Positions 25,732 to 34,515 of a stretch of DNA of 64,000 nt are shown here, in pieces. Source of the stretch: RGIG2134 sp964461115 (GTDB lineage Bacteria; Cyanobacteriota; Vampirovibrionia; Gastranaerophilales; Gastranaerophilaceae); the NCBI GenBank assembly GCA_964461115.1, contig CAYWSX010000002.1:1-64000 (forward strand), read 5' to 3'. The position numbers were made by a program, and so were the translations under genes. The first letter of the stretch is position 1; every line of letters starts with the position of its first letter. The notes under the pieces are model-generated. The model saw nothing but the letters and a program-made list of their open reading frames with translations. It was not told where the DNA came from and searched no databases.

Positions 25732-26828
25732 TATCTGTTTTTGTCGTCCCTAACTTCTATAATACTCGGATTTTGATTTTTACGCAAATTGTACACAAAT
25801 AACAAAATCTCTGCAACAGCCTTGTATAATTCTGCCGGTATATAAGAGTTTACCTCAACTAATCGAAAAAGGGCTCGGGCAACCGGAGGATTTTCTATAA
25901 CCGGTACGGCATGGTCGCGCGCAATGTTGATGATTTTCTTGGCGAAAAGCTCTGTGCCCTTGGCGATAAGCTTTGGCGACTCCATTTTATCCTGGTCGTA
26001 TTTCAGCGCACAGGCAATGTGCGTCGGGTTTGTGACGATAAAGTCCGCCTCAGGCACCGCATCCATCATACCCTGCTGCATCATCTGCTGACGACGCTGT
26101 CTGAGCGCAGCTTTTACGTGCGGGTCACCTTCCGAGTTCTTGTATTCGTCCTTGATTTCCTTGAAAGACATTTTTTGGTCTTGCAAAAACTTCCATTTCG
26201 TCACGCCGTAATCCGCCGCAGCGATAATCAAAAACGCAATCCCCGCTTTCGTAATAAACTCCAGTACCAGCTTTCCAAACTCCACGATTACCGAAAAATT
26301 GTTGTCAATCGACGCCAGCATGAGAATTGACGGAAAATGCGCCTTGTAAACCGCCCAGCCGATAAAGCCGAGCAAAATTACTTTCACAATGTTCTTCACA
26401 AGTTCAAAAAGTGTCTTAATGCTCACAAGATTCTTAAAATATTTTGTCGGGTTAAGTTTGTCCAGCTTGGGTTCCAGCGGTGTCATCGTGAACAACGGCC
26501 CCACCTGAATGATATCTCCCGCAACCGCAATCAGCATTGCCAAAATCAATATCGGCGCAAGTATCAGGAATAGCGGCACAAGCGTTTTGAATAAAATGTA
26601 CATGTAACCGATGTTGTCGAGGTGCTGGTTCGGAATTTGCTCGTACAGCGCGATGAAAAGCCCCTCAATCTGCTTCCAGATAAACGGTGCAAACTGAAAC
26701 AGCGCAATCCACATGACGAGAATCGCAATCGCCATGGAAAAATCCTTGGATTTGACAACCTGCCCTTGGTCGCGTGCTTTTTTCAGCTTCTGGGGCGTGG
26801 CGTCAAACTGTTTATCTTCATCACCCAT
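25731..26828 (-). CDS. flhB: flagellar type III export apparatus protein FlhB
   Basis: The 365-residue protein has four transmembrane segments (residues about 30-50, 78-105, 145-162 and 188-208). A cytoplasmic domain carries the autocleavage motif N267-P-T-H270. FlhB sits in the export gate and switches substrate specificity from hook to filament after cleavage between Asn and Pro. The EscU/YscU virulence homologues share this motif, but the coupled FliA-type sigma favours the flagellum. No other flagellar gene lies in the window. Confidence 0.9.
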   Translation of the reverse strand: MGDEDKQFDATPQKLKKARDQGQVVKSKDFSMAIAILVMWIALFQFAPFIWKQIEGLFIALYEQIPNQHLDNIGYMYILFKTLVPLFLILAPILILAMLIAVAGDIIQVGPLFTMTPLEPKLDKLNPTKYFKNLVSIKTLFELVKNIVKVILLGFIGWAVYKAHFPSILMLASIDNNFSVIVEFGKLVLEFITKAGIAFLIIAAADYGVTKWKFLQDQKMSFKEIKDEYKNSEGDPHVKAALRQRRQQMMQQGMMDAVPEADFIVTNPTHIACALKYDQDKMESPKLIAKGTELFAKKIINIARDHAVPVIENPPVARALFRLVEVNSYIPAELYKAVAEILLFVYNLRKNQNPSIIEVRDDKNR

Positions 26829-26866
26829 CGAGTTTTACCCTTACTGTTATTTAATAATATTATAAA

Positions 26867-27406
26867 CTATTCTATGACCATGGACGTCACTTTTACGTCT
26901 TTAGACAGCTTTTCGCGTCCGTTCAGGAAGGAAAGCTCAAGCACAAACGCCATTCCCTGCACGTCTCCGCCGAGTTTTTTGACCAAATTATAAGCCGCGT
27001 TCGCCGTTCCGCCTGTCGCGAGAAGGTCGTCAATTATGACAACTTTTTTGCCCGCTTCAATCGCGTCTTCATGGATTTCTAAGCTGTCAGTGCCGTATTC
27101 AAGCTCGTAGCTTTCTGAAATCGTCTTGCAAGGCAGTTTTCCGGGTTTTCTTATCACAACAAACCCGCAGCCAATCCTGTCAGCCAGCGCCGCGCCGAAA
27201 ATGAACCCGCGAGATTCCATCCCCGCGATGTAGTCGATATCTTTGTCTTTGTATTTGTCTGCAAAGTAAGTTATAACAGCGTTAAACGCCTCTTTATCTT
27301 TAATCACCGTGGTGATGTCTTTAAAAACCACACCCGGCTTCGGAAAGTCGTAAATATTGCGGAAAGCGCCGCGTACAAGGTCAACTGCGTTATTTGTTTC
27401 AATCAT
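26867..27406 (-). CDS. apt: adenine phosphoribosyltransferase
   Basis: The PRPP-binding motif VVIIDDLLATGGTA and the N-terminal DFPKPGVVFKDIT are clear. The enzyme salvages adenine to AMP using PRPP. Two ATG codons lie two codons apart (27412 and 27406). AGGAG ends one nt before the first but 7 nt before the second, so I prefer 27406 (179 residues, normal for Apt). It lies 38 nt upstream of flhB on the same strand and may share its message. Confidence 0.95.
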   Translation of the reverse strand: MIETNNAVDLVRGAFRNIYDFPKPGVVFKDITTVIKDKEAFNAVITYFADKYKDKDIDYIAGMESRGFIFGAALADRIGCGFVVIRKPGKLPCKTISESYELEYGTDSLEIHEDAIEAGKKVVIIDDLLATGGTANAAYNLVKKLGGDVQGMAFVLELSFLNGREKLSKDVKVTSMVIE

Positions 27407-27521
27407 TTTCATGCTCCTGTGTTATACATTTATATTCTAATATAAGCACGACGCTTTTACCAAATTTTACCAAATTTCAGCAAATTTTGATGAATTTTGT
27501 CGAAAATTAGCGTGATTTTGC

Positions 27522-28835
27522 TTAAAAATTGTAATCTTTTACAAGTTTTGATACCCAGCTGTAAATCGTCAAGAGGTCGTAAGGCTTTGGCAGATAGATG
27601 TCTGCGCCGGAGTTGAGAATTTCCTCTTTGTTGTGAATATTCGATGTCAAAATAATTTTTATCGAAGAAAGACACTTTCCGCTCTTGATTTTTTTGCAAA
27701 GTTCAAGCCCTTCACGGGTTTCCAGGTCGCCAACATCCATAATCAATACAGCAGGCGGATCTGAGCAGAACTTTGTCTCTAAGTCGTCTGTGTAGGCGTA
27801 TTGTTCGGTCTTGTAGCCCTGCATTTGCGCGGTGGTCGAAAGCAGGAAGCAAAGCGACTCATCAGGCTCAATGATTGCAACAAAGTTGTTGTAATCGCTC
27901 TTTTCAATGCATTCATTCGCGGGAAATTTCACGCGGTCGACGGCGTAGCTCGATTTTTTCTGTGATTTTGTAAGCTTTAATGTGTCCAAAAGGTCGTTCA
28001 GGAGCGTTTTTACCTCTGTATATTTCTTAAATTGGTTTGAAATCACTGCAATTTTTGTTCGTACAAGTCCGATTTTTTCTTCGGTCGAATTATCGTTTTT
28101 GCAGACTATAAAACGGTTTGAGGCGTCTTTTTTGGAGTAAAATTTCTCCGCAACTGTGTCAAATGCAAAAACCAAAAATGCGGAGATTTTTTCCGCCTTT
28201 TCCGGCTGAGTAATTACCAGAAACTCGCTGTCAGAGAGCTGTCCGATGAAATCTTCGTCGGATAGTGCCGAATTTACAATCGCGGCATACGTCTGCACAA
28301 GCTTTTCGGCGGCAATAGGTCCGTAAACCTCTTTGTAAGGTGCGAAATTGTCAATAGTGACAAGCATAGACGCCCAATTCTTGGATTCGCTCAACGTCCG
28401 CTTCAGCAGGACGAGCGACAGCTTGTTGTTGTACAAATTCGTGCTGGGCACGGCATTAGTCTCAACTATGCGTCTGAAATGCGCTTTAATCCTAGCTTTT
28501 AGTTCCTCAATCGGTATCGGCTCAGACAGATAGTCATCCGCGCCGCTTTCAAGCGCCTTCAATTTGTCCTCAATTAGCGCGGATTTTGAGATGTAGACGA
28601 TAGCAGGACGGTAGTTTTGCGTAAAAACCTTGATTTTCTGCGTTATGTCGTTGAAATCCCGCGCAAAACTGTCTGAAATCAGTATCAAGTCGTGTTCGTA
28701 CTTTAAAAGTGACTGAAACGCGCCGTTGAGGTCGTCCTCGAGGAAAACGCGCGAAACAAGCTTCTCGCAAGCCTTTTTGTACTTTGTCCCGAGTTCAAGC
28801 CGTTTGTCGAGTATGAGCATTGTTGTTTTAAGCAT
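27522..28835 (-). CDS. response-regulator-like protein: REC, degenerate GGDEF, REC
   Basis: The 437-residue protein has three domains. REC1 (about 5-120) lacks the usual phospho-acceptor: the third strand reads DLILIS where the Asp should be, and the switch Lys is Glu in YLSEP. The middle domain (about 140-245) aligns with diguanylate cyclases (TIDNF...YG...IGQLSDSEF), with SDSEF in place of GGDEF, so it is unlikely to make c-di-GMP. REC2 (about 318-437) is intact, with Asp in LIMDVG and Lys in YLPKPY. Its start overlaps the end of the histidine kinase by 8 nt, so it is the probable partner. Confidence 0.85.
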   Translation of the reverse strand: MLKTTMLILDKRLELGTKYKKACEKLVSRVFLEDDLNGAFQSLLKYEHDLILISDSFARDFNDITQKIKVFTQNYRPAIVYISKSALIEDKLKALESGADDYLSEPIPIEELKARIKAHFRRIVETNAVPSTNLYNNKLSLVLLKRTLSESKNWASMLVTIDNFAPYKEVYGPIAAEKLVQTYAAIVNSALSDEDFIGQLSDSEFLVITQPEKAEKISAFLVFAFDTVAEKFYSKKDASNRFIVCKNDNSTEEKIGLVRTKIAVISNQFKKYTEVKTLLNDLLDTLKLTKSQKKSSYAVDRVKFPANECIEKSDYNNFVAIIEPDESLCFLLSTTAQMQGYKTEQYAYTDDLETKFCSDPPAVLIMDVGDLETREGLELCKKIKSGKCLSSIKIILTSNIHNKEEILNSGADIYLPKPYDLLTIYSWVSKLVKDYNF

Positions 28836-29610
28836 CTTTTTTCAACCTCAACTTGCACTGAATGATGTTTTCTTCCGTCGCAATCGGGAAAACCACCGTA
28901 AACACCGTATGTTCCTCCTTGCTCTCAAGCTGAATTCGTCCGCCCATTTTTTCGGTGATATTTTTCGTTAAAAACAGCCCAATCCCGCTGCCTTGCGTTA
29001 ATCGCGTCATCGGATTGTCGAGGCGGGAGAACTTTTCGAACACTTTTGCCTTGTCCTCATCCTCAATCGTCAAACCGTCGTTGGCGACCGAGATTTCAAC
29101 CTCTTTACCCGTGTTTATCGCGCTGATTTCGGCGTCGGAATTCTCAAACGAATACTTGCAGGCGTTTTCGAGTAAATTCAAAAGAATTTGTTCGAATTTT
29201 TCCCCGTCAGCAAGGATTTCAGGAAGATTATCCGATATTTTTATATTTATAGCTTTTCGCGGATATTTTTGCTTCAAAAGCGTAATGGTCTTTTGCGCAG
29301 CGTCCTTCACATTTACCGATTTGCATACAAAAACCGAGTCTGAAGCCGAATCTCTATTATCTGCCGAAGCCGCCGCCAGAAGGTTCTCTACGAGGCTGAT
29401 GAGCCTGTCCGACTGCTCTTTTATGTTCGTCAAAAACTTTATTTTTTGCTCTTCACTGAGATTATTTTTGTATTGAATGAGCGTGTCGGCGAACCCGCGA
29501 ATGCTTGTCAGCGGGGTTCTCAGCTCGTGGCTCACCGTCGAGATAAAATCGGTCTGCATTTGCGATAAATTAGCATTTTCGCTCAAATTTTTTTCCGCGT
29601 TATTTTCCAT
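28828..29610 (-). CDS. soluble sensor histidine kinase
   Basis: The 260-residue kinase is reduced to a HisKA dimerisation domain with the H-box FISTVSHELRTPLTSIRGFA and a HATPase domain (N-box LLNLLENACKYS, then GSGIGLFLTKNI). There is no sensor or membrane domain. The open frame extends to 29661, but the ATG at 29610 gives the natural start and lies 8 nt after an extended -10 sequence. The gene overlaps the REC-GGDEF-REC partner downstream by 8 nt. Input probably comes through a protein partner or the partner's extra domains. Confidence 0.87.
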   Translation of the reverse strand: MENNAEKNLSENANLSQMQTDFISTVSHELRTPLTSIRGFADTLIQYKNNLSEEQKIKFLTNIKEQSDRLISLVENLLAAASADNRDSASDSVFVCKSVNVKDAAQKTITLLKQKYPRKAINIKISDNLPEILADGEKFEQILLNLLENACKYSFENSDAEISAINTGKEVEISVANDGLTIEDEDKAKVFEKFSRLDNPMTRLTQGSGIGLFLTKNITEKMGGRIQLESKEEHTVFTVVFPIATEENIIQCKLRLKKDA

Positions 29611-29617
29611 AGGATTA

Positions 29618-29626
29618 ATTATATCA
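29618..29626 (-). promoter_or_regulatory. extended -10 promoter, probably leaderless kinase mRNA
   Basis: On the minus strand the sequence TGATATAAT (29626-29618) is a perfect extended -10 (TGnTATAAT). Its last base is 8 nt from the A of the kinase ATG at 29610. No Shine-Dalgarno sequence and no good -35 are present. Confidence 0.5.
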
Positions 29627-29716
29627 GTCCTTTTGAAATAAATAAACCCGCCAAAGGGCAATTCATCCCCAACTCAAAACTTCGCCCCGTCCTACTTTGC
29701 GTTTTGTCCCACAAAC

Positions 29717-29880
29717 TGTCATCCTGAACTTGGTTGACAAAGGGAACAACAGAGCCTGGAAGGCGATGTCTGTGACCCTGTCTCTCGAGGTGAAACCGAA
29801 GGGGCAGGATCTTATCGGCGTCGAATCATCTAAAAGTGTCACCCTTCCGCCGTCATTCTGAGCGCAGCGAAGAATCTTGT
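29717..29880. repeat. repeat cluster in the 29611-29983 gap (B fragment, D, A)
   Basis: A truncated B runs into a nearly full D element (about 29733-29815), followed by A forward (29852-29879). The order B-fragment then D matches the one at 17.71-17.80 kb, so these two modules travel as a unit. The rest of the 373-nt gap (29881-29983) is the AT-rich leader of the next gene, with a long T-run at about 29941-29952. Confidence 0.78.
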
Positions 29881-29983
29881 TCCCTGATATAAGCAATTTT
29901 GTATAAAGTTTTGTTTCAATTTACCTACTACATAAGACATTTTTTTTTTTGATGGGTTTTAATCCAAGCAAAAGGAGAAATTT

Positions 29984-31189
29984 ATGGCAACAATTACCCC
30001 AATAAATTCAAGTATATCAAATGTAAGTCTATATGCTCGTCCTGTAATGAAAGCTCAAGCCGAAACAGAGCCCGCGACAACGTCTTTGCCGGAATCTGAT
30101 GAGGCACGAAGCAATGCGAAATACTGGGCTTCGGCGGCTGTTGCGGCGGCATGTATCGCGGTAGGTATCGTGGGACACAAAAGAGGCTGGTTCAAAAAAG
30201 CCGCCGAAGAGGCAAAAACTGCCGTAAATAAGGTTGAAGAGGAAGTAAAAGGCACTGCAGGCAAAGTGGCAGAAGAAACAGAAGTCGCCGCAGGCAAAAT
30301 TGAGGAAGATATCACCAAGGTGGCAGATGACGCGGAAGCCGTCGTTGACGATGCAAAACCAAATTCTAAACCGCCTGTAAGAAATTTCCGAAGCAGCCGC
30401 ACTGTGTTAGAAATTCAAAACGGAAAAATATACGATCATGTCTATGACCTCGAAAACGGTTCCAAAGTGAGCGTAGGAACGACTCGCCTTGCTTTTGAAC
30501 CGGGTAAGTTGACTCCAAGTGTCCAGGGCCTTGATATAAGAGACAAGGCGGGGATTCAGGTTTATTCGCTGAATCGAAATGTGAGGACTGGCTCAGGCGA
30601 AGAAATTATTTACGATAGAGCGAATAACACTGCTATTCTTCATGATTTTTCAGATGAGTCCGCGACTATCAATAGAGTGCCTACTATGGGCAATGCGCTT
30701 ATTCGTGAAAAAGGGCAATGGATTGCACCGTCTGAATTTACGAGAATAAGAAGTCAGATTCTTGAAGAGCATATTCCTCCTAATAATAGATATATTCGTC
30801 TTAGAAAAAACTTTATCGATACATTGCCGGAAGCCAGCATACACTACTCAATGATATTGAATAATGGGAATCGTTTCTCTAGTATCGTCAGTGAGTCTAA
30901 TGCAAGAGGGATTGCACTGAGCATTCCTAATAGCAATTTGTTGCAATACTGCAAGACATATAACAAACTTGATAAGTCGCTTCTCGAAGAGACATTCGAG
31001 CAAAATTTCAAAACATACACAAAAACACCGGAAGCCGGAAAATATGCATATCGCGAAATTGAGAAACAAGACGGCGGTAATATTGTGACAGACATCTCGA
31101 AAGAAGTGTACAGCGAGGCGCGGAATTCCGCGTTAGAGCGTTTGCTTGACGGAGCGCAAGATTTCGTTCGCGCAAAATTTGGCCTATAA
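29984..31189 (+). CDS. membrane-anchored protein with LEA-like helix and unknown C-terminal domain
   Basis: The 401-residue protein starts MATITPINSSIS, resembling the 20870 gene. One transmembrane segment (about 47-64) is followed by the basic HKRGWFKKA patch and an alternating charged helix (about residues 70-125), repetitive in Lys/Glu/Ala/Val like LEA or phasin-type helices. The C-terminal 270 residues look folded, with alternating strands at about 140-240 and then helices. AAAGGAG precedes the ATG, and a terminator follows. No family recognised. The layout of short N-terminus, membrane helix, basic patch and charged helix matches the 17878 protein. Confidence 0.78.
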   Translation: MATITPINSSISNVSLYARPVMKAQAETEPATTSLPESDEARSNAKYWASAAVAAACIAVGIVGHKRGWFKKAAEEAKTAVNKVEEEVKGTAGKVAEETEVAAGKIEEDITKVADDAEAVVDDAKPNSKPPVRNFRSSRTVLEIQNGKIYDHVYDLENGSKVSVGTTRLAFEPGKLTPSVQGLDIRDKAGIQVYSLNRNVRTGSGEEIIYDRANNTAILHDFSDESATINRVPTMGNALIREKGQWIAPSEFTRIRSQILEEHIPPNNRYIRLRKNFIDTLPEASIHYSMILNNGNRFSSIVSESNARGIALSIPNSNLLQYCKTYNKLDKSLLEETFEQNFKTYTKTPEAGKYAYREIEKQDGGNIVTDISKEVYSEARNSALERLLDGAQDFVRAKFGL

Positions 31190-31216
31190 TCAAAAATATT
31201 AAAAACTACCAACAAT

Positions 31217-31250
31217 AAAACCCGCCGTAAAAGCGGGTTTTACTGTTTTT
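31217..31250 (+). terminator. rho-independent terminator
   Basis: A 9-bp stem AAAACCCGC (31217-31225) / GCGGGTTTT (31233-31241) with a 7-nt loop is followed by a T-rich tract. It lies 28 nt after the stop of the anchored protein gene. Confidence 0.85.
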
Positions 31251-31343
31251 ATAAGGGGCGCCGTGAGTGTGCACGGCGCACAGTGTGAGTATTTTGGTGA
31301 ATTTCCGGGAAAATTACTTTGTTTATAATCCGCGCGAATCAGA

Positions 31344-32045
31344 TTATATAATATTTTCTTTAATTGCCTTAACCGCTGCTTGTACACGGTCATCGACGCA
31401 TAATTTCTGCAAAATCGAGCACACATGAGCCTTCGCCGTGTGAACGCTGACGATTAGGTCTGCTGCGATTTCGGTGTTGCTTTTTCCTGCGACGAGAAGA
31501 CGAAGAACCTCTAGTTCGCGCTCTGTCAGTTGGGTTCTGGAGTCAGAGTACATACCTTGAGCGTATAGAGATGTGTCTTTAGGTCTCGGAAACTGGTTGA
31601 GCGCACATTTTGCAACGCCCGGGTCGAGCCAGCAAGCACCTCTTGCAACGTTTTTGATTACGCCCGCGAGCGTTGAAGGGTCAATATCTTTGAGGCAATA
31701 GCCTTTTGCCCCTGCGCCGAGCGCTGCCATAACTTCTTCTTCGTGGTCATGCGATGTAAGCACGATTACCGATGTTGTAGGCGCGGCTTCCGTAATACGC
31801 TGTGTTGCTTCGATACCGTTCATGCCCGACAGTCCCAAATCCATCAAGACAACGTCAGGACGGATTTTTATGCAAAGGTCAACCCCTTGAACTCCGTCAT
31901 CCGCCTCGCCGATAACGTTTATGTAATCAAATTCGTTCAATGCGGCTTTCAGACCTACTCGAGTGAGTTTGTAGTCCTCAACGATAATAACCGTAACAGG
32001 TTTATTATCCTCTTGCATAGTTTCTTCCAATGCAGTTTCTAACAT
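31344..32045 (-). CDS. NarL/FixJ-family response regulator
   Basis: The 233-residue protein has a receiver domain, with Asp in VVLMDLGLSG and the switch Lys in YCLKDID. A LuxR-type helix-turn-helix follows (LTERELEVLRLLVAGKSNTEIAADLIVSVHTAKAHV). GGAGG lies 6 nt before the ATG. No kinase gene is adjacent, so it is an orphan regulator here. The linker between the domains is long (about residues 140-170). Confidence 0.92.
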   Translation of the reverse strand: MLETALEETMQEDNKPVTVIIVEDYKLTRVGLKAALNEFDYINVIGEADDGVQGVDLCIKIRPDVVLMDLGLSGMNGIEATQRITEAAPTTSVIVLTSHDHEEEVMAALGAGAKGYCLKDIDPSTLAGVIKNVARGACWLDPGVAKCALNQFPRPKDTSLYAQGMYSDSRTQLTERELEVLRLLVAGKSNTEIAADLIVSVHTAKAHVCSILQKLCVDDRVQAAVKAIKENII

Positions 32046-32136
32046 ATTGCCTCCAATTTCTAATTTTTATTTAAGTTTGTATAATAATAATATTGGCAAT
32101 TCGATTTATGGGAAATTAGACAGTCGGGCTATATTT

Positions 32137-33393
32137 TTAGTCCAAAACGGCTAATTTTGAAATTTTTTCATAAATCTCACCTATCGCGTACAGTGAACCT
32201 GTGAACACGACAGGGTTTGAGGCGTTTTGCCTCTTCGTAACAAGTTTTTTAAATTCACCAATATTAAGGCGCTCCGCATTTTTAAAATGTGATTTCAGCG
32301 TCTCTGTCGAAACTGCATTTTCTCGCTTAAAATCATATAAAAACAGCTCGTCCTGCGGTTTTACGAGTGTTTTAAGGATTGTATCATAATCTTTTGTATT
32401 TAGCGCTGCATAAACAAATGTAAAGGGGATTACTCCGAACATTTTCTCGAGCGATTCGCGCAAAACCATTGCCCCATCAGGATTGTGTGCGCCATCAATA
32501 ATCAGGTTGCACTTTTTGAAGTATTCAAAGCGTCCGGCATGACGCGCATTCTTTAATCCTTCAGCAAAAGCTTCTTCTGTTATAAAAACTCCTTTTCTGC
32601 GCAAAATCCAAATTGCCGCCAGGATTAAAGAGAGATTTTCCGCCTGATAATCCCCGCGCAGAGCAAATTCGTACTCTTCGCCCTCAACAAGCGCAAAGTG
32701 CGTGTTCTTTTTGTCAAAAACTTTTACGGAATTTTGCGCCAGAATAATCGGCGCCTTTTTTTCCTTTGCAATTTCACGAATGACGGACAGCCCCTTATTT
32801 GTGGCTGCAACAACGCATTCCACGCCCTGTTTTATTATACCGGCCTTCTCAAACGCGATTTTTTCAATCGTATCGCCGAGACGCTCTGTGTGGTCGATCG
32901 AAATCGAGGTAATAATCGTTAGGAATGGGGACTTAATAACATTAGTTGCGTCAAAACGACCTCCCAGCCCCACTTCCATAACTGCGAACTCCACATCTTC
33001 GCGTTCAAAGTGTATGTATGCTGCCGCCGTCAGAATTTCAAATTCTGTCAGGTAAATGTCCTGTGCAAACGCCTTTTCATTGATTTCCCCAATCAAATTC
33101 AGAAACTTTTCGTCCGAAATTTCTTCACCGTTGATTTTTATCCGCTCATTATATTTTGTAATATGCGGACTTGTAAAAAGTCCTGTTTTTGAGCCGTCAG
33201 CCCTCAAAATTTCGCTCAAAATCGAGGACACAGAGCCTTTTCCGTTAGTCCCCGCGATGTGTATAATTTTCATTTTTTCCTGCGGGTTATCAAAGCAGGC
33301 CAAAATAGCCAAAATCCGCTCCAGGCCGAGCGATATTCGGAATTTTTCTTTTGACGTAAGAAGTTCAACTGCTTTTTGGTAATGGTTTTCCAT
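32137..33393 (-). CDS. folC: folylpolyglutamate synthase / dihydrofolate synthase
   Basis: The 418-residue Mur-ligase-family enzyme has the P-loop IAGTNGKGSVSS near residue 48, the family motif FTSPHITKYNERI and GLGGRFDATN. It adds glutamate to folates and may convert dihydropteroate to dihydrofolate. Its ATG follows the murG stop with no gap (TAAATG), so it is the last gene of the cell-wall operon, in the place where murC or murB often stands. Confidence 0.94.
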   Translation of the reverse strand: MENHYQKAVELLTSKEKFRISLGLERILAILACFDNPQEKMKIIHIAGTNGKGSVSSILSEILRADGSKTGLFTSPHITKYNERIKINGEEISDEKFLNLIGEINEKAFAQDIYLTEFEILTAAAYIHFEREDVEFAVMEVGLGGRFDATNVIKSPFLTIITSISIDHTERLGDTIEKIAFEKAGIIKQGVECVVAATNKGLSVIREIAKEKKAPIILAQNSVKVFDKKNTHFALVEGEEYEFALRGDYQAENLSLILAAIWILRRKGVFITEEAFAEGLKNARHAGRFEYFKKCNLIIDGAHNPDGAMVLRESLEKMFGVIPFTFVYAALNTKDYDTILKTLVKPQDELFLYDFKRENAVSTETLKSHFKNAERLNIGEFKKLVTKRQNASNPVVFTGSLYAIGEIYEKISKLAVLD

Positions 33394-34515
33394 TTACTTT
33401 GCTATTTGTTTAAGTGCCTCTGTTATTTCACGCGCCGCGTGAGGTTTGCTGAAAGTTTCAGCCGCTGCTGCCATCTTTTTGAGTTTTTCGGGCGATTTGA
33501 CCAGGTCTGTTATGACCTCTTGCAGCTTGTCTTTATTTAGTTCGAAATCATCAATATAAACCGACGCCCCCGCCTCTTCGTAACAGCGTGCGTTTTTGCG
33601 CTGATGGTCTGCCGCTGCGTATGGGAATGGCACAAGCACCGACGGGATTTTCACCGCGGCAAGCTCGGAAAGGCTGAGCGAACCGGAGCGTGAAACAGCG
33701 ATATCCGCTGCTTTTAGCGGAATTGCCATGTTGCTGAAATATGGTCGCACAATCACGCCTTCTTCCTTCTCATGCTCAGGAAAAACAGCAGCCAGAAGCT
33801 CAATCGCCGAGTCGTAGTTTTTTGCGCCTGTTTGAAGAATCACGTTCATTTTGAGCTCTTTTACAAAATATTCCATGCAATTTACAGTCGTATGGTTGAT
33901 GTTCATTGCACCTTGAGAGCCGCCCATAACAAGGAGTGTCGGCTTTTTGTCGAGTTTAAGTTCTTTTCGTGCGTCCTCTTTAGATATGCTGAAAAACTCG
34001 GATTTTATAGGATTTCCGAAGACTTCGGAGTTCGGATTCTCAATAAATTTTTTTGCCCCCTCAAACGCCAGCGAAACTTTCTTTGCCATGCCCGAAACAT
34101 ATCGCGAAACAATCCCCGGGTGCGCGTCTGAGTCGTGTATCATGTAGGGCGTGTTTGAAAGTATCGCCGCGATAATCGCAGGTGCCGATACATATCCGCC
34201 TGTGCCGAAAACCGCGTTTGGTTTGTACTTGTAAATATAAAAAAGAGCTTTCCATGTTGCTCGGTCGAGCTTGAAGCCCCATTTTAAGAAATCAAAGTTG
34301 AGTTTTCTCGGCATAGATGTGATGTCGATGTGCAAAAACTCAAAACTCTCTTCAGCAGCGATTTTTGCTTCAAGATTTCTCGAATTTCCTATGTAAAAAA
34401 TTCTTTCGGTTTCAGGGTCTTCACGGAGCGTTTTTGCAATCGAAATCGCCGGATATATGTGTCCGCCTGTTCCGCCGCCGGTTATGAAGTATGTTTTTTT
34501 AGTACTGCTGCTCAA
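33394..34515 (-). CDS. murG: UDP-GlcNAc:undecaprenyl-PP-MurNAc-pentapeptide GlcNAc transferase
   Basis: The GT28 enzyme makes lipid II on the inner membrane face. Motifs are ITGGGTGGHIYPA, HDSDAHPGIVSR (the family's E/D-x-x-x-x-P-G), and SRSGSLSLSELAA for UDP-GlcNAc binding. No ATG exists before the first motif. TTG codons at 34524 and 34515 are candidates. AGGA ends directly before the first but 9 nt before the second, so 34515 is preferred (373 residues). The start lies inside the end of ftsW. Confidence 0.93.
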   Translation of the reverse strand: MSSSTKKTYFITGGGTGGHIYPAISIAKTLREDPETERIFYIGNSRNLEAKIAAEESFEFLHIDITSMPRKLNFDFLKWGFKLDRATWKALFYIYKYKPNAVFGTGGYVSAPAIIAAILSNTPYMIHDSDAHPGIVSRYVSGMAKKVSLAFEGAKKFIENPNSEVFGNPIKSEFFSISKEDARKELKLDKKPTLLVMGGSQGAMNINHTTVNCMEYFVKELKMNVILQTGAKNYDSAIELLAAVFPEHEKEEGVIVRPYFSNMAIPLKAADIAVSRSGSLSLSELAAVKIPSVLVPFPYAAADHQRKNARCYEEAGASVYIDDFELNKDKLQEVITDLVKSPEKLKKMAAAAETFSKPHAAREITEALKQIAK

